A stretch of 64,000 nt of DNA from Acidovorax sp. FHTAMBA. GTDB lineage: Bacteria; Pseudomonadota; Gammaproteobacteria; Burkholderiales; Burkholderiaceae_C. Below are positions 34,193 through 42,472 of the stretch, piece by piece; the first letter of the stretch is position 1; each line of letters starts with the position of its first letter. The stretch lies in assembly GCF_038958875.1 (NCBI RefSeq), contig NZ_CP152407.1, positions 3,727,501-3,791,500 on the forward strand. The letters run 5' to 3'. Position numbers and translations under genes: made by a program. A model generated the notes under the pieces. It did not search any database. It had not been told where the DNA came from and worked only from the letters and a program-made list of their open reading frames with translations.

Positions 34193-34408
34193 CTAGTTGT
34201 CCTGGCGACGGATCAGTTGCCGGCCGCTGGGGGTAATGGCCAGTTCACCACCCGAGCCCTTGGTGATGAAACCCCACTCCAGCAGGCGGCCGGACACGTG
34301 GTCTTTCAGCGCGTGGGGCAGCGTGATGACCTGGCCCATTTCCAGTTGCTTGAGGGTCTCGATCTCGTCCACGGTGGGGTCGAAATGCGGGGCATGGTAG
34401 GTGGTCAT
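34193..34408 (-). CDS. Small conserved-looking protein of unknown function
   Basis: A 71-residue product of unknown family. GGGAG lies seven bases before the ATG, codon use matches its neighbours, and the predicted fold is helix-helix followed by strands (HVSGRLLEWGFITKGSGGELAITPSG). That resembles the wing of a winged-helix domain ('end of a gene has a strand-turn-strand'). A DNA-binding role is only a guess. It is a single gene between a LysR regulator and a lipoprotein. Confidence 0.65.
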   Translation of the reverse strand: MTTYHAPHFDPTVDEIETLKQLEMGQVITLPHALKDHVSGRLLEWGFITKGSGGELAITPSGRQLIRRQDN

Positions 34409-34488
34409 GGGTTCACTCCCGGATCGGTAGGTGCAGACGGACTCCAGCGCCGCCAGATTAGTTCAGCCCCCGGGTGGACGCAAGGGAG

Positions 34489-35433
34489 TCATCCCGAAGG
34501 CGCCGGGCTTCCGACCTCGGCCATGCCTTGCAGCCAGCGCGCAAACCTTGCCAGCACCGGGGGCTGGGTTTGTGTGGGGTTGATGAGGTAGTACGCCCGC
34601 TCGCCGCGCAGCGGGCGGTTGCAGGCCACCACCAGCTCGCCGCTGGCAAGTTCCGCCTCGATCAGCAGCGGCGGGATCAGCGCCACGCCCATGCCATGGG
34701 TTGCGGCCACGGCGAGCATGGAGAACAGCTCGTAGCGTGGGCCATCCAGCGCGTGCGGTGCCTCCACCCCCATCGCATCAAACCACTGCCGCCAGCCATA
34801 CGGGCGCGTGCTTTGCTGCAGCAGTGGCAGCTCGGCCAGCGCCTCGGCGGCCACGGGCTGGTGGGCGCGGCCCCGGCCGCGTGGCGCGGCGTGTTCGAGC
34901 AGGCGCGGGCAACACACGGGCAGCACGTCTTCGTGCATCAGCAGCTGCGCCTGCACGCCGGGCCAGTTGGCGACCTGCTCGGGCGTGCCCGCGTACAGCG
35001 CGGCATCGAAGGTGGTGTCGGCAAACAAAAAAGGCCGCGTCTGCGTGTCGATGTGGACCACGATGTCGGGGTGCGCCTGCGCCAGCAGCGGCAGGCGGGG
35101 GATGAGCCAGCGCGTGGCAAAGGTGGGCACTGCGGCCAGCGTGATCGTGCCGCCCTCACCCTGGTGCGCCATCACGTCCAGCGTGTCGCGCTCCAGCCCC
35201 TGCAGCCAGCGCGCCACCTGGCGGCCATAGTGCGCGCCCGCTGGCGTCAGCACCACGCCATGGCGTGTGCGGCGGAAGAGCGCCACGCCCAAGAACTCCT
35301 CCAGCGCCTGGATCTGGCGCGAGACCGCGCTTTGGGTGAGCGACAGCTCCTGCGCGGCGCGGGTGTAGCTCTCGTGTCGGGCGGCGACTTCAAAACAGGC
35401 CAGGGCCTGGGTCGATGGGATGTTGCGGCGCAT
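34489..35433 (-). CDS. LysR-family transcriptional regulator
   Basis: The 314-residue protein has an N-terminal winged HTH (residues 1-60, with YTRAAQELSLTQSAVSRQIQALE as the helix-turn-helix) and a C-terminal periplasmic-binding-like effector domain. The sequence is closest in style to the GcvA subgroup (PSTQALACFEVAARHESYTRAA). It is transcribed away from gcdH, 178 bases apart. That is the standard layout for a LysR protein controlling its neighbour, so its effector is probably glutarate or glutaryl-CoA related (inference). Confidence 0.93.
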   Translation of the reverse strand: MRRNIPSTQALACFEVAARHESYTRAAQELSLTQSAVSRQIQALEEFLGVALFRRTRHGVVLTPAGAHYGRQVARWLQGLERDTLDVMAHQGEGGTITLAAVPTFATRWLIPRLPLLAQAHPDIVVHIDTQTRPFLFADTTFDAALYAGTPEQVANWPGVQAQLLMHEDVLPVCCPRLLEHAAPRGRGRAHQPVAAEALAELPLLQQSTRPYGWRQWFDAMGVEAPHALDGPRYELFSMLAVAATHGMGVALIPPLLIEAELASGELVVACNRPLRGERAYYLINPTQTQPPVLARFARWLQGMAEVGSPAPSG

Positions 35434-35611
35434 GATGAAGAGGAACTTTTAACGAGGTTATCTCACTTTCAACCTATAGACACGAGTATTTCATACATTC
35501 CAACAACGCATATCTGGATGAAAAGAACTCGCTTGCGGGCCAGCATCCCAAAGCCTACGATGCGTTCCAGATTCGTTTTTTCCTCACCCCCTTTCCGACC
35601 TGGAGACACAC

Positions 35612-36808
35612 ATGGCCCACGCCGCTTTTCAATGGGATGACCCGTTCCTTCTGAGCCAGCAACTGACCGACGACGAGCGCGCCATCCGCGACGCCGCCGC
35701 AGCGTATTGCCAGGACAAGCTCGCGCCCCGCGTGCTGGACGCCTTCCGCCACGAAAAAATGGACGTGAGCATCTTTCGCGAGATGGGCGAAGTGGGCCTG
35801 CTCGGCCCCACCATCCCCGAGCAGTACGGCGGCCCCGGCCTGTCGTACGTGGCCTACGGCCTGATCGCCCGCGAAGTGGAACGCGTGGACTCGGGCTACC
35901 GCTCGATGGCCAGCGTGCAGTCGTCGCTGGTGATGGTGCCCATTTATGAATTCGGCAGCGAAGCCCAGCGCCAGAAGTACCTGCCCAAGCTCGCCAGCGG
36001 CGAGTGGATTGGCTGCTTTGGCCTGACCGAGCCCGACCACGGCTCCGACCCCGGCAGCATGGCCACGCGCGCCTACAAGGTCGACGGCGGCTACAAGCTC
36101 AAGGGCAGCAAGATGTGGATCACCAACAGCCCCGTGGCTGACGTGTTCGTGGTCTGGGCCAAGGAAGTCTCCGAAGGCGGCGCCGTGGGCCCCATTCGCG
36201 GCTTCGTGCTGGAAAAGGGCATGAAGGGCCTGACGGCCCCCGCCATCCACGGCAAGGTGGGCCTGCGCGCCTCCATCACCGGCGAGATCGTGATGGACGA
36301 TGTGTTCGTGCCCGAAGAAAACGCGTTTCCTGAAGTGCAGGGCTTGAAGGGCCCCTTCACCTGCCTGAACAGCGCGCGCTACGGCATCGCCTGGGGCGCC
36401 CTGGGTGCGGCCGAGTTCTGCTGGCACACCGCCCGCCAGTACACACTGGACCGCAAGCAGTTTGGCCGCCCCCTGGCTGCCAACCAGCTCATCCAGAAGA
36501 AGTTGGCCGACATGCAGACCGAAATCGCCATCGGCCTGCAGGCCTGCCTGCAATTCGGCCGCATGAAGGACGCGGGCACCGCCAGCGTGGAGGGCACCTC
36601 CATCATCAAGCGCAACAGCTGCGGCAAGGCGCTCGATATTGCCCGCCTGGCGCGCGACATGATGGGCGGCAACGGCATCAGCGACGAGTTCGGCGTGGCC
36701 CGCCACCTGGTGAACCTGGAAGTGGTGAACACGTATGAAGGCACGCACGATGTGCACGCGTTGATTCTGGGCCGCGCCCAGACCGGGCTGGCGGCGTTCG
36801 CCAACTGA
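35612..36808 (+). CDS. gcdH: Glutaryl-CoA dehydrogenase-like acyl-CoA dehydrogenase
   Basis: This FAD enzyme oxidises and decarboxylates glutaryl-CoA to crotonyl-CoA in lysine and aromatic breakdown. The 398-residue product has the acyl-CoA dehydrogenase landmarks GCFGLTEPDHGSDPGSM and KMWITNSPVADVFVVWAK, and the catalytic Glu at about 376 in a TYEGTHDVHALILGRAQTG block that is characteristic of GCDH. The neighbouring CoA-transferase gene and divergent LysR gene strengthen the assignment. A GGAG ribosome binding site is just before the start. Confidence 0.92.
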   Translation: MAHAAFQWDDPFLLSQQLTDDERAIRDAAAAYCQDKLAPRVLDAFRHEKMDVSIFREMGEVGLLGPTIPEQYGGPGLSYVAYGLIAREVERVDSGYRSMASVQSSLVMVPIYEFGSEAQRQKYLPKLASGEWIGCFGLTEPDHGSDPGSMATRAYKVDGGYKLKGSKMWITNSPVADVFVVWAKEVSEGGAVGPIRGFVLEKGMKGLTAPAIHGKVGLRASITGEIVMDDVFVPEENAFPEVQGLKGPFTCLNSARYGIAWGALGAAEFCWHTARQYTLDRKQFGRPLAANQLIQKKLADMQTEIAIGLQACLQFGRMKDAGTASVEGTSIIKRNSCGKALDIARLARDMMGGNGISDEFGVARHLVNLEVVNTYEGTHDVHALILGRAQTGLAAFAN

Positions 36809-36825
36809 CACCGCACTCCTGAAAC

Positions 36826-36862
36826 GATAGCTGCTAGCGCTTAACTCATAAGCGATGGCGGC
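36826..36862 (-). repeat. Dispersed palindromic repeat, family A, copy 9
   Basis: GATAGCTGCTAGCGCTTAA, spacer, TAAGCGATGGCGGC, followed by ATTTTT. It lies between gcdH and the CoA-transferase gene, inside a probable operon. Confidence 0.68.
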
Positions 36863-36886
36863 ATTTTTCATTCAAAAACACGATCC

Positions 36887-38155
36887 ATGACCTCTTCCAA
36901 CACAGGCGCCCTCGCAGGCATCAAGGTGCTCGATCTCTCCCGCGTGCTCGCGGGCCCCTGGTGCACGCAGATCCTGGCCGACCTGGGCGCGGATGTGGTC
37001 AAGGTGGAGCGCCCCGGCGTGGGCGACGACACGCGCCAGTGGGGCCCGCCCTTCTTGAAAGACGCGGAGGGCAACGACACCAACCAAGCCAGCTACTACA
37101 CCGCCTGCAACCGCAACAAGCGCTCGGTGACCATCGACATGGCCTCGCCCGACGGCCAGGCGCTGATCCGGCAGATGGCGCAAGAGGCGGACATCGTGGT
37201 GGAGAACTTCAAGGTCGGTGGCCTCAAGCAATACGGCCTGGACCACGAGAGCCTGCGCGCGCTGAATCCGCGCCTCATCTACTGCTCCGTCACCGGCTTC
37301 GGGCAAGACGGGCCGTATGCCGAGCGCGCAGGCTACGACCTGATGGTGCAGGCCATGACGGGCCTGATGAGCATCACCGGCCAGGCCGACAGCCAACCCG
37401 GCGGCGGCCCGATGCGCGTGGGCGTGGCGGTCATCGACCTGTTCACCGGGCTGTACGCCAGCAACGCCATCCTGGCCGCGCTGCACGTGCGCGACAACGC
37501 CACCAATGGCTCGGGCCAGGGCCAGCACATCGACATGGCGCTGCTCGACGTGGGCATGGCCGTGCTGGCCAACCAGGCCTCGGGGTTCCTCGCCACCGGC
37601 AAGGCGCCCGGCCGCATGGGCAACAGCCACCCGAGCTTGGCGCCCTACCAGGACTTCCCCACGCAGGACGGCAACATGCTGCTGGCCATTGGCAACGACG
37701 GCCAGTTCCAGCGCTTTTGCGCCGCCGCCGAGCAGCCCCAGTGGGCCAGCGACTCGCGCTTTGCCACCAACACGCTGCGCGTGCAAAACCGCACCGACCT
37801 GATCCCCGCCATGGAGGCCGTGACCCGCACGCGCACCACAGCCGACTGGATCACGCTGCTGGAAGACAAGGCCGTGCCCTGCGGCCCCATCAACACCATC
37901 GCCCAGGCGTTTGACGACGCGCAGGTGCAGGCCCGTGGCCTGGCCGTGACGCTGCCGCGCTGGAAGGACGGCGAGGCCGCCACCGACAACGTGTTGCAGA
38001 TCACCGGCGTGGCCAGCCCGCTGCGCCTGTCGGCCACGCCGCCCGTGCTGCGCAACGCGCCACCCGCGCTGGGCCAGCACACGGATGAAGTGCTGGGCGA
38101 GCTGGGGCTGGACTCGGCGCGCATTGCGGCGCTGCGGGCCAGCGGGGTTTTGTAG
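36887..38155 (+). CDS. CaiB/BaiF-family CoA-transferase (possible succinyl-CoA:glutarate CoA-transferase)
   Basis: The 422-residue class III CoA-transferase has the N-terminal block GIKVLDLSRVLAGPWCTQILADLGADVVKVE and the catalytic Asp at about 151 in a GYDLMVQAMTGLMSITG block, which forms the acyl-aspartate intermediate. Directly behind gcdH, it most likely activates glutarate to glutaryl-CoA, as the human SUGCT enzyme does (inference from context). A terminator hairpin follows at 38201. Confidence 0.9.
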   Translation: MTSSNTGALAGIKVLDLSRVLAGPWCTQILADLGADVVKVERPGVGDDTRQWGPPFLKDAEGNDTNQASYYTACNRNKRSVTIDMASPDGQALIRQMAQEADIVVENFKVGGLKQYGLDHESLRALNPRLIYCSVTGFGQDGPYAERAGYDLMVQAMTGLMSITGQADSQPGGGPMRVGVAVIDLFTGLYASNAILAALHVRDNATNGSGQGQHIDMALLDVGMAVLANQASGFLATGKAPGRMGNSHPSLAPYQDFPTQDGNMLLAIGNDGQFQRFCAAAEQPQWASDSRFATNTLRVQNRTDLIPAMEAVTRTRTTADWITLLEDKAVPCGPINTIAQAFDDAQVQARGLAVTLPRWKDGEAATDNVLQITGVASPLRLSATPPVLRNAPPALGQHTDEVLGELGLDSARIAALRASGVL

Positions 38156-38200
38156 CCAGACGCTCTCGGCATCGGCCTGCGCCATGCCCTCACCACTGCA

Positions 38201-38231
38201 CGGCCTTGCCCTCACCGGCAAGGCCGTTTTG
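38201..38231 (+). terminator. Terminator after the gcdH operon
   Basis: CGGCCTTGCC and GGCAAGGCCG form a perfect 10-bp stem with a 6-base loop, followed by TTTTGTTT. Confidence 0.92.
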
Positions 38232-38324
38232 TTTGCGCAGTCTGCATTGCATCGGCCCCTGGCGCTTATCTGGCTTGCGCTATCCGCTATCCGCTATTCA
38301 CCGGATGACAAAGCGAGCGACTGA

Positions 38325-38753
38325 CGGAGCCTGCTTGCGTCGGCCCCACGTGCCGACGCCGCCAAGGAGATCAAGACCCTGATCCACGCCAGCGTGGAGC
38401 GCGTGGAACTGGGCACCACGCTGGTAGACAAGGCGGGCGCCACGATGAGCGAGGTGGTCAGCGCCATCCGCCGTGTGACGGACATCGTGGGCGAGATCAG
38501 CGCCGCGAGCAGTGAGCAAAGTGCAGGCGTGGCCCAGGTGGGGGACGCCATCACCGAAATGGACCAGGCCACGCAGCAGAACGCAGCGCTGGTCGAACAG
38601 AGCGCGGCAGCTGCCGACAGCCTGAAGGTGCAGGCGCAGCAGTTGGTGCAGGCGGTGGCGGTGTTCCGACTGGCAGACACCGACGCCAACACCCCCAGGC
38701 AGGCCAGCGTGCCCGCACCGGGCCGCCACCAGCCCCGGTTGGCCTCAGGCTGA
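38325..38753 (+). pseudogene. Remnant of a methyl-accepting chemotaxis protein (C-terminal end)
   Basis: From about 38355 the frame reads ADAAKEIKTLIHASVERVELGT and continues through EISAASSEQSAGVAQVGDAI to NAALVEQSAAAADSLK. These match the end of the cytoplasmic signalling and methylation helix of a chemoreceptor. The first three-quarters of the receptor, including the sensor, membrane helices and the hairpin tip that binds CheA/CheW, are missing. The stretch just before (encoding RSLLASAPR) resembles the expected RSLAQRSA but is scrambled, and a stop codon lies at 38322. No start with a ribosome binding site is seen, so this is a relic. Confidence 0.8.
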
Positions 38754-38785
38754 AGCGGCACAGCCATTTCAAGCCTGATCGGCTT

Positions 38786-38829
38786 GAAGCGCTAGTGCAT
38801 CATGCGCCAACAGCTACACAAATAGTAGC
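38786..38829 (+). repeat. Family A repeat, copy 10 (degenerate)
   Basis: AAGCGCTAGTG, CATGCGCCAACAGCT and a trailing TAGTAGC match the layout of copy 1 with several changes. It is preceded by a separate small hairpin, TTCAAGCC-TGATC-GGCTTGAA, at 38768-38788. Confidence 0.45.
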
Positions 38830-38842
38830 AACTGGCGCCTTT

Positions 38843-39391
38843 TCAAGCTTCAGCCAGCGCAGGGGTTGCCTGCTGCACGGTGGCCAGCGTGGGCGAGGCC
38901 AGCTTGCGCAGGTAGGCCATGGTCTGCAGGCAGGCCTGGGCCACCTCGGTGCCCTTCTTCACAAAATGCTCGCGGAAGAAGCGCACATGATCCTCGTGGT
39001 CGTGGAAGTCGCGCGGGGTGAGCACGGCCGACATCACGGGCACCTCGGTGTCGAGCTGCACGCGCATCAGGCCGTCGATGACGGCGGTAGTGACGAACTC
39101 ATGGCGGTAGATGCCGCCGTTGACCACCAGCGCGCAGGCCACGATGGCATCGTAGCGCCCGCTGCGCGCGAGCTTGCGGGCCAGCAGCGGGATCTCGAAC
39201 GCACCGGGCACGTCGAACAGCGCCACCTGCGCGGGGGGCAGGCCGTGGCGGTCGAACTCGGCCAGGGCCGCGTCGCGCGCCTGGTGCACGATGTCCTGGT
39301 GCCAGCTGGCACTGATGATGGCCACGCGGGCGCCACGGTGGGCAGCGACGGGGGCCAGGGGGAAAACGGAAGCTGAAGAAAACTGATTCAT
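38843..39391 (-). CDS. ribH: 6,7-dimethyl-8-ribityllumazine synthase, RibH2-type
   Basis: This enzyme makes the lumazine precursor of riboflavin. The 182-residue product is longer than standard RibH and matches the type II branch known from Brucella and Mesorhizobium: ASWHQDIVHQARDAALAEF, DVPGAFEIPLLARKLARSGRYDAIV, GGIYRHEFVTTAVIDGLM with the catalytic His at about 97, and TPRDFHDHEDHVRFFREHF. An AGGA site precedes the ATG. It is the only coding gene behind the FMN riboswitch, so its expression should fall when FMN is plentiful. Confidence 0.93.
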   Translation of the reverse strand: MNQFSSASVFPLAPVAAHRGARVAIISASWHQDIVHQARDAALAEFDRHGLPPAQVALFDVPGAFEIPLLARKLARSGRYDAIVACALVVNGGIYRHEFVTTAVIDGLMRVQLDTEVPVMSAVLTPRDFHDHEDHVRFFREHFVKKGTEVAQACLQTMAYLRKLASPTLATVQQATPALAEA

Positions 39392-39535
39392 GGGTTCCTC
39401 GAAAAGGTGAGACCAGAATCAGGGCGCGCGCGAGCACGGCACCTGCACAGGACAGCGCAGGCCCAGCGCCATGCGAGCGCGCAACTCAGCACGCAGGCAA
39501 ACGTCCAAGGCCCAGCTACCCGGTGCGGGCGCTCT

Positions 39536-39605
39536 GGGGGTGCCCGGCATAACTCCCTGCGGTCCGCGATAGCTCGGTCTCGCGATGGTTATGCAGGACA
39601 CCCCC
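39536..39605 (-). promoter_or_regulatory. Long hairpin in the ribH leader, candidate expression platform
   Basis: GGGGGTG-N4-GCATAAC on one side pairs with GTTATGC-N4-CACCCCC on the other. An inner CGCGA / TCGCG pair lies in the loop. It sits directly after the riboswitch aptamer and 145 bases before the ribH start. There is no T run, so it is not a classical terminator. Confidence 0.55.
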
Positions 39606-39611
39606 TCGTTT

Positions 39612-39778
39612 CGCGATCTCTTTCATCCGGACTGTGACCGTCGGCTCTGGTTTCGCACCAGATCTGCTGACCCTGCAGGCCTGTTCCGAAGAACGGCACC
39701 GCAGGCGCTCGCGGGCTCTTGCTAGCCTTTCAGCCAACAAATACCGCCGGTGGGGAATTTCGCCCCGCCCTGAGAACG
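39612..39778 (-). promoter_or_regulatory. FMN riboswitch (RFN element)
   Basis: Read on the minus strand, the order of conserved RFN blocks is complete. It runs GGGCGGGGCGAAATTCCCC, ACCGGCGGTA, then an AGCCCGCGAGCG segment, a GCAGATCTGGTGCGAAACC hairpin, AGCCGACGGT and finally CAGTCCGGATG. The closing P1 stem is formed by TTCTC and GAGA-type ends. FMN binding should reduce expression of the downstream ribH. The variable arm contains a CGTTCTTCGGAACAG hairpin. Confidence 0.95.
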
Positions 39779-39918
39779 CTGTCGGCCCCGAAGGTCATCC
39801 GGGGCCGACGGGTGGGATTTTAGGCGGCGGGCACGCGGCACGCCGTCGCGCAGGCGATTGCCAGCACTGGCAGTGCCGGTTTCTGCGGCTGTGGGCTGTA
39901 TTGAATGCCGAAGTCTGC

Positions 39919-40404
39919 TCAGCGCACACGCTGAAACCCGCCTTCGGCCCAGGCCGCTGCGCTGACGGGCGTGAGCTTGAAGGTGGGCGGCGCAGACGAA
40001 CGGGCAAGCTCTTCACCCAGCTCGTCCTGCGCGCTCAGCGTGGCCGTGGCGCCTTCCTCATCGGGCACGATGGCCAGCGCCACGCGCAGGCGCTGGCCGT
40101 CGGCGGTGGTGATGTGCAAGCTCTTGTTCAGCTGCGCGTGCAGTTGCTGCTCATGGCGGCGCACCACCTCGCTCGCGGTCTTGACCAGGGTGTGGAAGGC
40201 CGACACATCGAGCGGCTTGGGGTTCTTCTTGTCACGCCCCATGGTCCAGGGGCCCACCAGCGCGGGCTCGGCCTCGCCCTTCAGTGTCATGGACACGGCC
40301 CAGCCGTCGTCATCCTCGTTCTTGATGACCTGCGCCGTCCAGCGCCCATCGCTCCAGCAGCGGGGTTCCTGGATGGTGTCGGGCGTATCGGGTGCGTCGG
40401 TCAT
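39919..40404 (-). CDS. Hypothetical protein, no recognised family
   Basis: I do not recognise this 161-residue cytosolic protein. It has no signal peptide or membrane helix. It begins with an acidic N-terminus (MTDAPDTPDTIQEP), followed by a beta-rich region with Trp residues (WSDGRWTAQVIKNEDDDGWAVSMTL). A helix follows (FHTLVKTASEVVRRHEQQLHAQLN), then more strands. The product has no visible ribosome binding site, but its composition and length suggest a real gene. It is transcribed towards the riboswitch region and is not coupled to a neighbour. Confidence 0.6.
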   Translation of the reverse strand: MTDAPDTPDTIQEPRCWSDGRWTAQVIKNEDDDGWAVSMTLKGEAEPALVGPWTMGRDKKNPKPLDVSAFHTLVKTASEVVRRHEQQLHAQLNKSLHITTADGQRLRVALAIVPDEEGATATLSAQDELGEELARSSAPPTFKLTPVSAAAWAEGGFQRVR

Positions 40405-40687
40405 GGAGAAAAAGGCCTGGGTTGCGGGAAAGGGCGCAGAGCATAACGGCACGGCTTGGCGGCCCCCATTTTTTCAAGAGCCAATGGTTATCGAAAATTC
40501 CATTACGGGTCCTGATCGGACATGTTATTGAAAACCTCGACCCCGGCCCCTGTGACGCCGCCGCCACGCCACAATGCTGCGCTGCACTATTCGGGTATTG
40601 CCTGAAGCTTTAGCGCACTGCACAAGGCTTTCTGATCCTAGAATTTGTAAACGCGCGTATCTCTTCATTGCGCGCAAAGGATTCACC

Positions 40688-41647
40688 ATGAAAGCAGTGC
40701 AGCAGGACATTGACGAGCGTACCAACCTCACCAGCACGAACAAGTTTGAGCTGCTGCTGTTTCGCCTGGGCACGGACAGTGCGCTGGGAAAGTCCGAACT
40801 GTTCGGAATCAACGTCTTCAAGATCCGCGAAATCGTGGCGATGCCCAGCATCACGCCCATCGCGGGCAGCACGCCGCATTCCCTGGGCGTGGTCAACCTG
40901 CGCGGACAGGTGATTCCGGTGCTGGACCTGCCCTCCATCGTGGGTTGCAAGCCCCAGACGGGCCTGAACATCATGCTGGTGACCGAATACGCCCGCACCA
41001 CGCAGGCGTTTGCGGTCGAATCGGTGGAAGACATCGTGCGGCTGGACTGGAAGCAGGTGCTGTCGGCCGAAACCAGCGGTGCCGCGGGCAAGCTGGTCAC
41101 CAGCATCGCCCGCCTGGACGGCAATACCGATCAATCCCGCCTGGCCCAGGTGCTGGATGTGGAGGCGATCCTGCAGATGGTGTCGCCCTCGGACGGCCAT
41201 GAGGTCACCGAAGAGAAGGTGGGCCCCAAGCTCAAGCTCAAGCCCGGCACCATCATCCTTGCGGCCGACGATTCGTTTGTGGCGCGCTCTCTCATCGAGC
41301 AGGAGCTCAAGGCGCTGGCGGCCCCTTACGAAATGGTCAAGTCCGGCAAAGAGGCCTGGGACCGCCTCAACGCCATTGCCCGCAGCGCCGAAGCGGAAGG
41401 CAAGACCGTGCTGGACCGTGTAGCCATGGTGCTGACCGACCTGGAGATGCCGGAAATGGACGGGTTCACGCTGACCCGCAACATCAAGCAGGATGCCCGC
41501 TTGCAGGGGCTGCCGGTGGTCATCCACTCTTCGCTGTCCGGATCTGCCAACGAAGACCACGTGCGCAGCGTGGGCGCCGATGGTTACGTGGCCAAGTTCG
41601 TGGCCGAAGATCTGGCCGAAACCATCCGCCGCGTGCTGCCAAAGTAG
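40688..41647 (+). CDS. cheV: Chemotaxis protein CheV (CheW-like domain plus receiver)
   Basis: The 319-residue protein joins an N-terminal CheW-like coupling domain (ELLLFRLG..., SLGVVNLRGQVIPVLDL) to a C-terminal receiver. The receiver has the acidic pair in ILAADDSFVAR, the phosphoacceptor Asp at about residue 251 in a VLTDLEMPEMDGF block, and the conserved Lys near the end (VAKFVAEDL). It couples chemoreceptors to CheA and is thought to aid adaptation. AAGGA precedes the ATG. No other che genes lie nearby, though flhDC and a receptor relic are in the window. Confidence 0.93.
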   Translation: MKAVQQDIDERTNLTSTNKFELLLFRLGTDSALGKSELFGINVFKIREIVAMPSITPIAGSTPHSLGVVNLRGQVIPVLDLPSIVGCKPQTGLNIMLVTEYARTTQAFAVESVEDIVRLDWKQVLSAETSGAAGKLVTSIARLDGNTDQSRLAQVLDVEAILQMVSPSDGHEVTEEKVGPKLKLKPGTIILAADDSFVARSLIEQELKALAAPYEMVKSGKEAWDRLNAIARSAEAEGKTVLDRVAMVLTDLEMPEMDGFTLTRNIKQDARLQGLPVVIHSSLSGSANEDHVRSVGADGYVAKFVAEDLAETIRRVLPK

Positions 41648-41659
41648 GCACCGCCGGTT

Positions 41660-41693
41660 CGGGCCAACGCGAGCGGTGTGCGGGCCCGTTTTT
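41660..41693 (+). terminator. Probable terminator after cheV
   Basis: CGGGCC and GGCCCG pair across a long loop, followed by TTTTTAT. The stem is short, so the call is tentative. Confidence 0.5.
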
Positions 41694-41703
41694 ATAAGAA
41701 ATC

Positions 41704-41741
41704 GGGCTCTATCGCTTGCTGGTAAAGCGCGGGCAGCTATC
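41704..41741 (+). repeat. Dispersed palindromic repeat, family A, copy 11
   Basis: GGGCTCTATCGCTTGC, spacer, AAAGCGCGGGCAGCTATC. It is a moderately diverged copy downstream of cheV. Confidence 0.62.
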
Positions 41742-41953
41742 AATTTTTCAAAGCACCGCCGGGAATCGTGCTTGTTTGCGTGCTGTCCTACGCCACCCAA
41801 CGGAAAAGCAGGTCAACCAAACGGTGGCTCCGGGCGCTACATTGAAAGCGCCTCACGGCATAAGCTCCGAAATTTGTAACACTCCGCCGGGGTGCTTTTC
41901 TGGGGCTTTACGAACGGGCCGGAACACCACCCGGCGCAGGGGGTCTGACTACC

Positions 41954-42454
41954 ATGAAAAACACACTCGCCCGCATCGTTGCACTGACGGCCATGGGCGC
42001 CGTCGTTTCTGGCTGTGCCACCGTTCCTGGCGACGGGTACTACGATGGGGGCCCCACGTACTACTCACCGGGGTACGAGGGCTACTCCAGCCCGGTGTAT
42101 CCCGCCTACGCGCCAGCACCGGGCTATATCTATTACTCTGACAGGGACAACCGCTGGGAGCGCGACCGCAACCGCAACGACTGGCGCGAACGTGACCGAG
42201 ACCGAAACCGCAACGACTGGCGCGAGCGCGAACGTGAACGTGACCGCGCGCGGGCCGAACAAGACCGCAACGCCCGGGCCCGTGATCGCGACCGTGAGCG
42301 CGCAGAGGCCGCACGGCTTGATGCGGAACGCGACCGGGTTCGCCGCGAGCAGATGCGCGAGAACGACCGCCGCGAACGCACCCAGCTGGCGCCAGAGCAA
42401 TGGCGCAGCAACAATGACCCGCGCAACCGCCAGACGCCACTGAGCGACCGTTAA
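41954..42454 (+). CDS. Predicted lipoprotein with Arg/Asp/Glu-rich repeats
   Basis: The 166-residue product has a lipoprotein signal ending in AMGAVVSGC. It then has a Tyr/Gly/Pro-rich segment (GYYDGGPTYYSPGYEG) and a long run of alternating Arg and Asp/Glu. The Arg-rich part contains two 12-residue repeats (NRNDWRERDRD and NRNDWRERERE type) encoded by a 36-bp DNA repeat at 42164-42235. A charged, probably extended helix attached to the outer membrane is the likely structure. No function is known. It lies 18 bases before a DUF4124 gene and is probably co-transcribed with it. Confidence 0.8.
   Translation: MKNTLARIVALTAMGAVVSGCATVPGDGYYDGGPTYYSPGYEGYSSPVYPAYAPAPGYIYYSDRDNRWERDRNRNDWRERDRDRNRNDWRERERERDRARAEQDRNARARDRDRERAEAARLDAERDRVRREQMRENDRRERTQLAPEQWRSNNDPRNRQTPLSDR
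42164..42235 (+). repeat. 36-bp tandem repeat within the Arg/Asp-rich lipoprotein gene
   Basis: Two 36-bp units (42164-42199 and 42200-42235) differ at only a few bases and encode the D-R-N-R-N-D-W-R-E-R repeat. Confidence 0.85.
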
Positions 42455-42472
42455 TACCCTGGGAGACGGGAT

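Larger units (their letters stand above)
41648..41953. other. Intergenic region between cheV and the Arg/Asp-rich lipoprotein gene
   Basis: There is no gene here. The region contains a weak terminator (41660-41693), a family A repeat (41704-41741), and about 200 bases with nothing recognisable beyond a likely promoter and ribosome binding region for the next gene. Confidence 0.5.
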
